Assembly: GCF_025263565.1 (NCBI RefSeq)
Contig: NZ_CP079865.1
Span: forward strand, 682,001 to 746,000
From: Mycobacterium sp. SMC-8
GTDB taxonomy: Bacteria > Actinomycetota > Actinomycetes > Mycobacteriales > Mycobacteriaceae
Length of the DNA stretch: 64,000 nucleotides
Direction: 5' to 3'
Shown here: positions 51,041-58,928 of the stretch, piece after piece
Layout of the letters: each line of letters begins with the position of its first letter
Position numbering within the stretch: the first letter of the stretch is position 1
Translations under genes and position numbers: made by a program
The notes under the pieces: model-generated
What the model was told of the DNA's origin: nothing
Database searches by the model: none
Seen by the model: the letters and a program-made list of their open reading frames with translations, nothing else

Positions 51041-52458
51041 CGCTGCTGATCCAGCAGTGACGAACGGTCTGCGACCTCACCGGCCCCTTGCGACAGCGCC
51101 AACTGTGAGTCGGCGTTTCTCCGTCTCCGGCCGTCCACCAGTACAGCACCCAGCAGAATTGCGTGGTCCCTGGCCAGCGCCTCGGCGGCTGCGGTCACGT
51201 CACCCGACCGCGTGGTCCGCTTGCCGACCACCAGTATGGTGAGATCCGCAGCGGCGAAGAGCGGGTGAGACTCGATGGAGTCTGTGATCGGCGGTGCCAC
51301 AACCACGATCGTGTCTGCCCCCATCCGCAATTCGTCCAGGACCGCGTCGATACGTTCGCGACTCATCAGCGGGTACCGGTCGGCCACCATCGGGCCCGCC
51401 GGCAGGATCTTCAAGGACTCCACTGCGGAATCCGTCAACGCGCTGTCGACCAGACTGCAATCGGCCAGCACATCGTTGAAGCCGGGATGGGTTGCGGGCA
51501 GAGAAGTGTCGTTGTTTGCGTACACCAGTACCGTTCGTCGCCCCTGCTGAGCAGAAAGCCGAGCGAGATCCTCCGCGAGATCCTTTGCTCCATGTGCTCC
51601 GCGGCAATCCGTCATCGCGATGACCGCTGACGCCGGAAGACCCTGAAGGCTGATGAAGTTCGCCAGCATCCGTAACCGGTCTTCCCGCAACCGATTTCCT
51701 CTTATGGACCCGGCGCGCGGCACCTCGATCAACGGATCGACACCGGTCTTGTGCGCGAGGTCGCGCGCATTCATCAGGCGCGGCGACAGGGCTGCCAGGC
51801 CGAGTGCGGCCACGGCTCCGAGGAACAGTCCGCCCAGCGCGCCGGTGGCTACCTGCAACGCAAACTTGGGTTCCATCTTCGTGACGCCGGCTCGTAGCTG
51901 CAGGTCTCGGAGCTGATCGGTGGCATCGGCACGCATGTCGTCCAGTCGTTCCTGGAGGACCGGCACAAGCGGGTTCATGCTGCCGTCCGGCTCGCGCTGT
52001 GCTTTGAGGGCCTGGACTTGGCGCTCCACATCCTTGATGTCCCTGGCGAATCTGGCGTTTCGAACCGAGTTGATGTCGTCGCGGAACGCAACTGCCATCT
52101 GTTGTGCCGCAGTCTGCGCGACCTCGGGATCCTCGGCGGTTGCCTCGATCGTCAGGATCGGGCTGGCCGCTACGGTCCTTGCTTCGAAGGACACACTGTC
52201 CGGAACCTGCGTGCGCTGTCGCAACCGGCCAATGGTGACGGGCTCGTTGAACAACGTCGCGTACCCCACCGCCATGGTGGCGTCCTGCTCAGGTGTTCTC
52301 TCCGGCGAGGATTGCACGAGGAGGGACTTGCCCATGTAGGTGGCGTCGGTGTCCGACGAGTGAACCGCGGTCGCGAGCACAGTGAACGCGGCCACCAGCA
52401 GTACTACCCACCACCGCCGCCGGATCTGTTCGAAGTGTCGCGCCATCTGGGAGTTCAT
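51037..52458 (-). CDS. Wzz-type co-polymerase fused to a degenerate tyrosine-kinase (BY-kinase) domain
   Basis: The product is 473 aa. The Wzz part has a first membrane segment at about 17-33, an outer region with a coiled coil at 140-190, and a second membrane segment at about 203-225. The C-terminal domain has the BY-kinase layout but has lost its motifs. Walker A is replaced by TDCRGAHGAKD (283-293) with no GKT/S. Walker A' is VLVYANND, without the usual DxD. The Walker B position reads TIVVVAPP, without Asp. No Tyr cluster ends the protein. It probably controls EPS chain length without kinase activity. Its start overlaps the epimerase stop by one base. Confidence 0.82.
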   Translation of the reverse strand: MNSQMARHFEQIRRRWWVVLLVAAFTVLATAVHSSDTDATYMGKSLLVQSSPERTPEQDATMAVGYATLFNEPVTIGRLRQRTQVPDSVSFEARTVAASPILTIEATAEDPEVAQTAAQQMAVAFRDDINSVRNARFARDIKDVERQVQALKAQREPDGSMNPLVPVLQERLDDMRADATDQLRDLQLRAGVTKMEPKFALQVATGALGGLFLGAVAALGLAALSPRLMNARDLAHKTGVDPLIEVPRAGSIRGNRLREDRLRMLANFISLQGLPASAVIAMTDCRGAHGAKDLAEDLARLSAQQGRRTVLVYANNDTSLPATHPGFNDVLADCSLVDSALTDSAVESLKILPAGPMVADRYPLMSRERIDAVLDELRMGADTIVVVAPPITDSIESHPLFAAADLTILVVGKRTTRSGDVTAAAEALARDHAILLGAVLVDGRRRRNADSQLALSQGAGEVADRSSLLDQQR

Positions 52459-53444
52459 CAGGCGTCAGCCAGGACGACCGGCTCGGGATCCAGCACCCCG
52501 CGCAACCAATGGATCGTGTTCTTGATCCCGTGTTCGACGTCGACGGCCGGCGCCCACCCGAGATGACTCCGCGCCTTGGTCACGTCCAGCGCGATCGCCT
52601 GCACCTCTCCCGTGCGTGCGGGTTCGTAGCATGGCGGTGGCGTCCCACCGACTGCCTCGGCGACCAACCGGTGCACGTCGTTGGTGCTGGTCTGTCGGCC
52701 GGTACCGATGTTGTAGATCCCGGGCGCCGCCGTGTGGGAACGGCCGGCGCGCACGAACGCGTCCACGACGTCGTCAACGTAGACGTAATCCCGGCTGGCG
52801 GACCCATCCCCGTAGACCGTCACCGGATATCCCCTCAGCAACCTGCTGCTGAAGATCGCGATCACCCCAGCTTCCCCGTGCGGGTTCTGGCGCGGTCCGT
52901 AGACGTTGGCGAGGCCGAGACTGATCGGCAGTATGCCGTACATGCCCGCGTACGCATTCAGGTACACCTCACCGGCGTACTTGGCTGCGGCATAGGGCGA
53001 CAACGGATGCGGCGGCGTGGTCTCGGGTACCGGGAGCTTGACCGGTGCACCGTACCGGGAGCCACCCGATGCCGCGTAGACGATGCGTCCCACACCGGCG
53101 AGCCGGCAGGCTTCCAAGACGTTGATGGTTCCGAGCACGTTGCAGCTCGCGTCGTGCTGAGGATCAGCGACTGAGGCCCGCAGGTCAACCTGCGCGGCGA
53201 GGTGAAAGACCACGTCGGGGTGCGCCGCGGCGACGATGTCGTTGAGCGCGGACGCGCGCACATCGACTCTGGTGAAGACGAAACGACCGCTGGGTCCGTA
53301 GCGGCGGCTCGCGTGCTCCAAATTGGTGACCACGCCAGTACTGAGATTGTCGATGCCGACCACCTGGTGACCCTCGACCAGTAGCCGGTCGACCAGCGTC
53401 GATCCTATGAAGCCGGCAGCGCCGGTGACTATCGTTCTTATCAT
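52458..53444 (-). CDS. NAD-dependent sugar epimerase (UDP-glucose 4-epimerase family)
   Basis: The product is 328 aa from the ATG at 53444, with a GGGA-type ribosome site; a longer frame upstream has no homology. It is an extended SDR with TGAAGFIGS (residues 7-15), DNLSTG, a Ser in YAASGGSRYG, and Tyr151-xxx-Lys155 (SPYAAAKYAGE). It interconverts a nucleotide sugar such as UDP-Glc/Gal or the N-acetyl or uronate forms. It is a close paralogue of the protein at 55095-55907 and precedes the wzz-like gene. Confidence 0.87.
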   Translation of the reverse strand: MIRTIVTGAAGFIGSTLVDRLLVEGHQVVGIDNLSTGVVTNLEHASRRYGPSGRFVFTRVDVRASALNDIVAAAHPDVVFHLAAQVDLRASVADPQHDASCNVLGTINVLEACRLAGVGRIVYAASGGSRYGAPVKLPVPETTPPHPLSPYAAAKYAGEVYLNAYAGMYGILPISLGLANVYGPRQNPHGEAGVIAIFSSRLLRGYPVTVYGDGSASRDYVYVDDVVDAFVRAGRSHTAAPGIYNIGTGRQTSTNDVHRLVAEAVGGTPPPCYEPARTGEVQAIALDVTKARSHLGWAPAVDVEHGIKNTIHWLRGVLDPEPVVLADA

Positions 53445-53512
53445 TTCCCGATCCCTATATCCCTCAATACCTTTGGCTTTCGCCCTAGCAGTGCAACAGG
53501 CACTGTGTCCCC

Positions 53513-55093
53513 TCAGTAGGCGCCTTTTCTCATCAGGACCGCACGCACCGTTTTGGCGATGATCACGACATCGCCGACCATCGACCAGTTGTCGACGTAA
53601 GACAGATCGAGCCGGACCGACTTGTCCCACGAGAGGTCCGAGCGACCGTTGACCTGCCACAGTCCGGTAATCCCAGGCTTGACCAGAAGCCGGCGCAGCA
53701 CGTCGCCGTCGTAGGCCTCGACTTCCCGGCGCAGGGGGGGACGGGGCCCGACAACGCTCATCTCCTGCCGCAGCACGTTGAAGAACTGGGGTAACTCGTC
53801 GATGCTGAAACGCCGTAACAGTCGGCCCACCGGAGTGATACGTGGATCATCCCGGATCTTGAACAGCAGTCCGTCACTCTCGTTCTTGGCCATCAGGCTC
53901 TCGAACTGCTGGTCGGCGTCCTGGATCATCGTGCGGAGCTTGAGCATCGAGAACGGTCTGCCGTCGATGCCGATCCGCTCCGAGCAGTAGAAGATAGTGC
54001 CCTTACTGGTGATCTTGATGATGATCGCCGCGAGGATCAGGATGGGCGACGTCACTGTCAGGGCGACCAACGCGAAACAGAAATCGAAGGCACGCTTCTG
54101 GAATCGCTTCGCGCCGCGATACTGCGGCTTCTCGACCTGCACCAGCGGCAGCCCCGAGATCGGACGCATCACCAGCCGCGACAACGCCACATCGACCACA
54201 CCCGGGGAGACCATCAGGTCGACGCCCATCGGTTCGAGATCCCAGATGAGTCTGCGCAACCTGTGCACCCCGAGGTGCCCGGTACCGGCGAGCGCGACGG
54301 TGTCCGCACCGTAGGTGCGGATCGCCTGCAGCGCATGGTTCTCCCCACCCACGATCGGCACCTGCCGGCCGGCCACCGTGAGGTGTTCGCCCTGGGGCGC
54401 ACCCAGACCCGGGATGCACACGCCCACGACGTGATACCCGTCCGTCGGGTCGGTCGTCAGTTCGGCCGCCAGATGCGCCGCGGCAGAGTGGTCTCCGATC
54501 GCCAGTACCGCGGTCTGATATCTGCCCTCGGCGCGCCGGGCGGCCACGTGTCTGCGGCTGAGCCATCTGCTCAGTAGCAGGCCGATCGTCCCGGCGGGTA
54601 GAGCGACGGCGAGATATCCACGCGAGATCTCTAATTTGACTAGTAGTTCGGCGATCGCGAGCGCACCGAACGTGGTGAACGACGCCGCGGCCACACGCCG
54701 GTATTCTTCGATCCCAGCACCGATGATGGTCGCGGACCTCGTATGGAACACAGCCAGCGCCGTCAACCACAGCAAAGCGATGAGCACTGATGACACTGTC
54801 ACATAGAGGGTTTCGTACGCCGGCGAGGTCAGTGTGGTGCCGAACCGTACGTACTGTGCGAGCACCACGGCTGCGATGACGACGATGCTGTCGCTGACTG
54901 TCAGCCGCGCCGCATATTGTCGTTGCCAGCGAAGGCGCTCGACCACCGCACCGGGCAGGCCGTCGAGCGCGGTTGGCTGACCAGATTCGACCATCCGCGC
55001 CACAGGCTCGCGCACCAGTGATTCTCGAGTGCGCAGCGCCGACGCGAGCGCGCGGCGGGTCCGGCCACGACTGACGACCTCTGGGTGTGCCAT
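53513..55093 (-). CDS. Polyprenyl-phosphate sugar-1-phosphate transferase (WbaP/CpsE type)
   Basis: The product is 526 aa. Four or five N-terminal membrane segments and a CoA-binding-like middle domain (LAIGDHSAAAHLAAELTTD) come first. The catalytic domain starts at KRFQKRAFDFCFALVALTVT. Motifs are KLRTMIQDAD, RRFSIDELPQFFNVLRQEMS, VGPRPPLRREVEAY and KPGITGLWQVNGRSDLSW. It starts EPS assembly by loading the first sugar phosphate onto decaprenyl or undecaprenyl phosphate. One base separates it from the upstream epimerase-like gene. Confidence 0.92.
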   Translation of the reverse strand: MAHPEVVSRGRTRRALASALRTRESLVREPVARMVESGQPTALDGLPGAVVERLRWQRQYAARLTVSDSIVVIAAVVLAQYVRFGTTLTSPAYETLYVTVSSVLIALLWLTALAVFHTRSATIIGAGIEEYRRVAAASFTTFGALAIAELLVKLEISRGYLAVALPAGTIGLLLSRWLSRRHVAARRAEGRYQTAVLAIGDHSAAAHLAAELTTDPTDGYHVVGVCIPGLGAPQGEHLTVAGRQVPIVGGENHALQAIRTYGADTVALAGTGHLGVHRLRRLIWDLEPMGVDLMVSPGVVDVALSRLVMRPISGLPLVQVEKPQYRGAKRFQKRAFDFCFALVALTVTSPILILAAIIIKITSKGTIFYCSERIGIDGRPFSMLKLRTMIQDADQQFESLMAKNESDGLLFKIRDDPRITPVGRLLRRFSIDELPQFFNVLRQEMSVVGPRPPLRREVEAYDGDVLRRLLVKPGITGLWQVNGRSDLSWDKSVRLDLSYVDNWSMVGDVVIIAKTVRAVLMRKGAY

Positions 55094-55094
55094 C

Positions 55095-55907
55095 TCAACC
55101 CGCCATCTCGTCTGACGGGCTGTGCAGCGATTCGAGCGTCCGCGCGATTCCCTCAGCTAGATCGACCCGCGGCGTCCATCCCGGAAGGGACATCGTTTTC
55201 TCAACGGTGCCGACGCCGTATGTCCCTGGGGCGATGTCTGTCGCGCAGCCGGCATGAATCAGCGCGTGTACGGCGTCGTCGACGTAGATGAGCTCGCGGA
55301 CCTGCCGGCCATCGTCTCGCGCACTGACCGGGGGCCACGTCATTGCCGTACCGCCCAGGGTGCCGATGACGTGCACCGGGCTATGGGAGTTCTGCCTGGG
55401 CCCGTAAATGTCTCCGAACGCAAGGCATATCGAACTGATGCCATACCTAGCCGCATAGGCGCGGAGGTACATCTCACCAGCCAGCTTGGCCACAGTGTGC
55501 GGCGAGCCGAGATCGCCGTGTGCGTCCGACGTGCCTGCGTACACGATTCTGCGAACGTCTGTCCGCCGCACCGCTTCACACAGGTTGATCGTGCCCAGAA
55601 TATTGCTTCGTGCGTCGAACTGCGGGTCCCCGACGGCGGCCTGCGGATCGCTCTGAGCAGCGAGGTGGAAGATCACTTCCGGGTTGACACCGGCGACGAT
55701 ACCGATCAATTCCGGCGCCTGGACGTCGAGTTTGATGAGCTTGAAGCGGCCGTCGTTACCCTCGCCGCAACGGATGGCGTTCTCGAGGTTGGCCACACTG
55801 CCTGTCCTGAGATTGTCAATGCCCACGACCTGATGCCCCTGGGACACAAGGTGATCAACCAGGGTGGAGCCGACGAACCCCGCAGCGCCGGTGACTACAG
55901 TGCGCAT
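55095..55907 (-). CDS. Epimerase-like SDR lacking the catalytic tyrosine
   Basis: The product is 270 aa. It parallels the intact epimerase at 52458-53444 (TGAAGFVGSTLVDHLVSQGH, VGIDNLRTG, IFHLAAQSD), but the active-site block SPYAAAKYAGE is SPHTVAKLAGE here, so His137 replaces Tyr. The preceding Ser segment YAASGGS reads YAGTSDA. The protein is also shorter in the substrate domain. It may bind NAD and a nucleotide sugar without turnover, or act as a partner of the intact paralogue. It lies directly upstream of the priming transferase gene. Confidence 0.85.
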   Translation of the reverse strand: MRTVVTGAAGFVGSTLVDHLVSQGHQVVGIDNLRTGSVANLENAIRCGEGNDGRFKLIKLDVQAPELIGIVAGVNPEVIFHLAAQSDPQAAVGDPQFDARSNILGTINLCEAVRRTDVRRIVYAGTSDAHGDLGSPHTVAKLAGEMYLRAYAARYGISSICLAFGDIYGPRQNSHSPVHVIGTLGGTAMTWPPVSARDDGRQVRELIYVDDAVHALIHAGCATDIAPGTYGVGTVEKTMSLPGWTPRVDLAEGIARTLESLHSPSDEMAG

Positions 55908-56323
55908 GGCCGCGTGTCCCTCTCAGCTCCGATCTGCGGACGGTCGCGGTGACCGTTGTCGACCGACATACGCAGCCATTCAGCGCCGCTCACGACAGCT
56001 AACTCTTCAAGCACCCTTCAACTATCGGTTCGCACCCGTCCGCAGTACATGGACCGTCGGATCGATCTTTCGAGTGGATCCGCGAACTAGTTCCTGGGCC
56101 GACCGGATCTCCTGAACTGTTGTCCGACAACTTTTCCCGCGGCAGAGAGCGGCACGGCCGACTGTCACCAGTCGCGCTTGGCAGCACTGCGAGAACCCTG
56201 GCGGCAGAGCCTCAGAACTACATCCGGGCGTCGGCTCATACCGGACCGGCAGCTCCAGGTCCGACTTCAGCGCATCGGCCGGCAAATACACCGTGTTCGT
56301 CGGAGCAACACGGGGCGCCTTGG
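55908..56323. other. Intergenic/leader region upstream of the EPS assembly genes
   Basis: 416 bases separate the small membrane protein gene from the epimerase-like gene. It is the largest gap in the minus-strand EPS block and probably holds a second promoter for the assembly genes. No clear -35/-10 pair, repeat or RNA was identified. Confidence 0.4.
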
Positions 56324-56473
56324 TTACCCCGATGCAGGATCCACCGGGGGGTCTTGGGGTATCCGCGAGCGAAGTCGGAGCAGAAGCGCCACGTTGACGG
56401 CCAGCAGGGCGAGCAGGATGCCCGCGGCCGCGGAGACGACGAATACCATTGCGATCGCCAATGCCTGCGTCAT
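56324..56473 (-). CDS. 49-residue single-pass membrane protein
   Basis: A short frame starts at ATG 56473, with GGAAGGG about 10 bases upstream, and ends at TAA 56324-56326. It reads MTQALAIAMVFVVSAAAGIL for the first 20 residues, then continues hydrophobic to about residue 32. A basic RLRSR stop-transfer and a Pro-rich tail (IPQDPPVDPASG) follow. It has one membrane segment and GC-rich codons like its neighbours. It lies 37 bases downstream of the GNAT-like gene on the same strand, so it is likely part of module B. Function unknown; it may anchor a cytoplasmic enzyme. Confidence 0.65.
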   Translation of the reverse strand: MTQALAIAMVFVVSAAAGILLALLAVNVALLLRLRSRIPQDPPVDPASG

Positions 56474-56510
56474 CACTGTTTGCCCTTCCGTCACCTTGAC
56501 TCACGCCCTG

Positions 56511-57413
56511 TCACCAGGGCACGCACGCGAGCTCGCTGTAGAGGTAGTCGATCTGGTGCGGCTCCAGGCCGGCACCGCGGTACATCTTGGGTCTGTCCCG
56601 AAGTCGGAACGACATCAACGGCAGCCCCGGCTCGCCGCCGATGACGCGCCGCTCGATCAACGTCGCGACCAGTCCGCGACGCATCAGCAGATGACGGGTC
56701 AGCGGCACCAGCGCGCGATGAAACAGTGCGGTATCACTGACGTACAGAATCATCGCGTAACCCAGGCCGGACCCGTGGCGGAACTCCCGGTACATCACGT
56801 AACCGGTTTCGTCGCCGTGCACCAGCACCACGTGTCGTGCTGCGAGCGCTCGCGCATGGTCGCGGTAGAGCTGCAGCTCGGCACCGACAAGCGTGTTCTC
56901 GATATCGCGGTGGTCGGTAATCACTCTGGTTCGCCGCGGCACGCTCGGCCACGGCACGTTAGGGATCAGTGCGGCGGCGGTGTCCAGGAAGGAGAACTTC
57001 ATCCATGCCAGGATCTCCTGCGAGCCGCGGTTGGGCGTCAGCACGGTGAAGTGGTAGCTGTCCTGTGCCAGGATCGCGTTGACCAGGGACATGCTCGCGG
57101 AACGGTATTCGGCCAGCACACACCAGGTGCCGATATTGCAGAACCTCTCGACACGGCCCTCCCGGACCCGCTCGGAGTAGAGCGCCAACACCGCACCGAC
57201 GACACGCTGCCCGTCCTTGAGCATGAAGCCGTGATTGGGCCGGTCCACCTGCCACTGCGCACTCGCGCACGCCTGCATCCACCGAATGTTGCCATCGTGA
57301 TTGTCCCTCAGGAAGTCCGCCACCTCGGGCAGGTCCTCATCGGTGATCGCGACGGGCGTCATGTCACGGCGGTTGCGCCCGCGGCGATGCACTCTGCTGT
57401 CCGCAGTACCCAT
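56511..57413 (-). CDS. GNAT/FemAB-like acyltransferase of module B
   Basis: The product is about 300 aa (an ATG at 57362 would remove an Arg-rich N-terminus). It is a paralogue of the protein at 37733-38638. Shared blocks are GFMLKDGQRVVGAVLALYSE, RFCNIGTWCVLAEYRS, SYHFTVLTPN, LYRDHARALAARHVVL and the C-terminal QIDYLYSELAC. It follows the KamA-type gene after 21 bases. I infer that it transfers the aminoacyl group carried by the PCP of module B to the polysaccharide or its precursor. The sequence gives no direct evidence for the acceptor. Confidence 0.72.
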   Translation of the reverse strand: MGTADSRVHRRGRNRRDMTPVAITDEDLPEVADFLRDNHDGNIRWMQACASAQWQVDRPNHGFMLKDGQRVVGAVLALYSERVREGRVERFCNIGTWCVLAEYRSASMSLVNAILAQDSYHFTVLTPNRGSQEILAWMKFSFLDTAAALIPNVPWPSVPRRTRVITDHRDIENTLVGAELQLYRDHARALAARHVVLVHGDETGYVMYREFRHGSGLGYAMILYVSDTALFHRALVPLTRHLLMRRGLVATLIERRVIGGEPGLPLMSFRLRDRPKMYRGAGLEPHQIDYLYSELACVPW

Positions 57414-57434
57414 TCCGGTCCCGCCTGCCCTGCC

Positions 57435-58928
57435 CTAACTGTCTCCGGATGTGGCCACCGGCGCGAGGTGTACCGGGCCGTCCGGAATCGGGTCGTCCTG
57501 CTCGCCTTTCGCGAGTAGCGCTGCTTCCCAGGGGTGTTCCCCGTTCTTACGCCACCACGCCTGCCCGAGCGCCGGTAGAGTGTCGATCGGATCGAAGTAC
57601 GGGTACACCCGGCTGAGTGCGTCCGGGTCGCTGGCCTCCAGTCCAGTGCGATAATTCTTGCTCCAGTAGGAGATCCCGAGGTTCCGGTCGTACCGGACCA
57701 CTTGGTGCACCCACCGCTTCCCGACGTAGGGCACGTCGCAGACCACCCGTGGTGTCGCGAAGCCAGGTAGGTACCCCATGATCGCCAGCTGCAATCGCTG
57801 GGCCTGCGCGAGCGAGGTCCGCCAGTGTTCGGCGTTCGGGATCATGTCGCACATGTAGAAGTAATAGGGCAGTATGTTCGCCTCCCCCTGCAGCGCGAAA
57901 CACAGATCCAGCAGGTCCGAGGTGGTGGCGTTGACGCCGCGCATCAACACTCCCTGGTTGCGGACGTCGCGCAGCCCCGCGTCGAGCAGTCCGCGGGTGG
58001 CGGCCGCGACGAGCGGAGTCACCGACTGCACGTGGTTGATGTGTGTGTGCATCGCCAGGTTGACCCCGCGGGCTGCGGCAAGGCGTGCCACGCGATGGAC
58101 TCCGTCGACCACCTTGAGCTGCATCCAGTGTTGTGGCAGCGCGGCCAGCGCCTTGGTCGCCAGCCGGATGTCGCGGATCGTGTCAATCTGAAGTAGCTGC
58201 ATCACAAAAGATTCCAGGCGAGGCCAGGGCACGTTGCCGACGTCGCCGCCCGACACCACCACATCACGCACCGTCGGGGTGGATCGAAGGTAGTCCAGCA
58301 TGCGATCTTGCCGGTCAGCCGGTTGCAGCGTGAGCCGAGTCTTGGTGACCGTCGCTGTGGAGTTCCCGATCAGGTCCATCCGCGTGCAGTGCCCGCAGTA
58401 CTGCGGGCAGGTCGACAGCAGCTCGGCCAGCACCTTGGTGGGATAACGATGTGTCAAACCCTCGACGACCCACATGTCGCTCTCGTGCAGGGAATCCCGC
58501 TCGGCGTACGGATGCGAGCACCATTCCGAGTGCCGGTCGCTCAGGACCGGAAGCATGTACCGCCGGATCGGATCGCCGTAGAACGCCTCGGTGAATCCCC
58601 GGCCGGCCGGATCGCATTCGGGGGTCATGGTGTTGAGCATCTGCGGAGGCAACAGCATCGACATCGTCGACCGCTGCTGCTGGTCGGCCGCGAGGTCGGC
58701 GTAGAACCGTTCGTCGAGCAGGTTGCCGAGAACCGCCCGCAGTTGTCCGATGTTCTTGATCGAGTGTGCGCGTTGCCACTGCGGGTCCTGCCACTCGGTG
58801 TCGGTGACGGTGGACCAGCCCGGGTAGCGACGCCAGTCCGGCTCGGCCAACAGCCGTCGCACATAGGAATACGGTTGCTCCGCCACCGCGGTGAATCCGC
58901 TGTCCTCGGGTTCGACGAGTGTGGTCAT
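57435..58928 (-). CDS. KamA-type radical SAM aminomutase
   Basis: The product is 497 aa from the ATG at 58928 (overlap of 4 with the oxidase gene). The radical SAM cluster is Cys174-x3-Cys178-x2-Cys181 (STCPQYCGHCTR), followed by VVVSGGD. The C-terminal region has GYLPGFATPRVVCDVPYVGK instead of the PGGGGK motif that holds the PLP lysine in clostridial KamA, so the PLP site or substrate may differ. Family members move an amino group from C2 to C3 (lysine to beta-lysine). Next to a stand-alone adenylation domain and a PCP it probably supplies a beta-amino acid. Confidence 0.83.
   Translation of the reverse strand: MTTLVEPEDSGFTAVAEQPYSYVRRLLAEPDWRRYPGWSTVTDTEWQDPQWQRAHSIKNIGQLRAVLGNLLDERFYADLAADQQQRSTMSMLLPPQMLNTMTPECDPAGRGFTEAFYGDPIRRYMLPVLSDRHSEWCSHPYAERDSLHESDMWVVEGLTHRYPTKVLAELLSTCPQYCGHCTRMDLIGNSTATVTKTRLTLQPADRQDRMLDYLRSTPTVRDVVVSGGDVGNVPWPRLESFVMQLLQIDTIRDIRLATKALAALPQHWMQLKVVDGVHRVARLAAARGVNLAMHTHINHVQSVTPLVAAATRGLLDAGLRDVRNQGVLMRGVNATTSDLLDLCFALQGEANILPYYFYMCDMIPNAEHWRTSLAQAQRLQLAIMGYLPGFATPRVVCDVPYVGKRWVHQVVRYDRNLGISYWSKNYRTGLEASDPDALSRVYPYFDPIDTLPALGQAWWRKNGEHPWEAALLAKGEQDDPIPDGPVHLAPVATSGDS

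Noticed and set aside
56022..56504. 160-codon minus-strand frame over the EPS intergenic region
   Set aside because: Out of frame with the better-supported 49-residue membrane protein, Arg/Gly-rich and without domain features.
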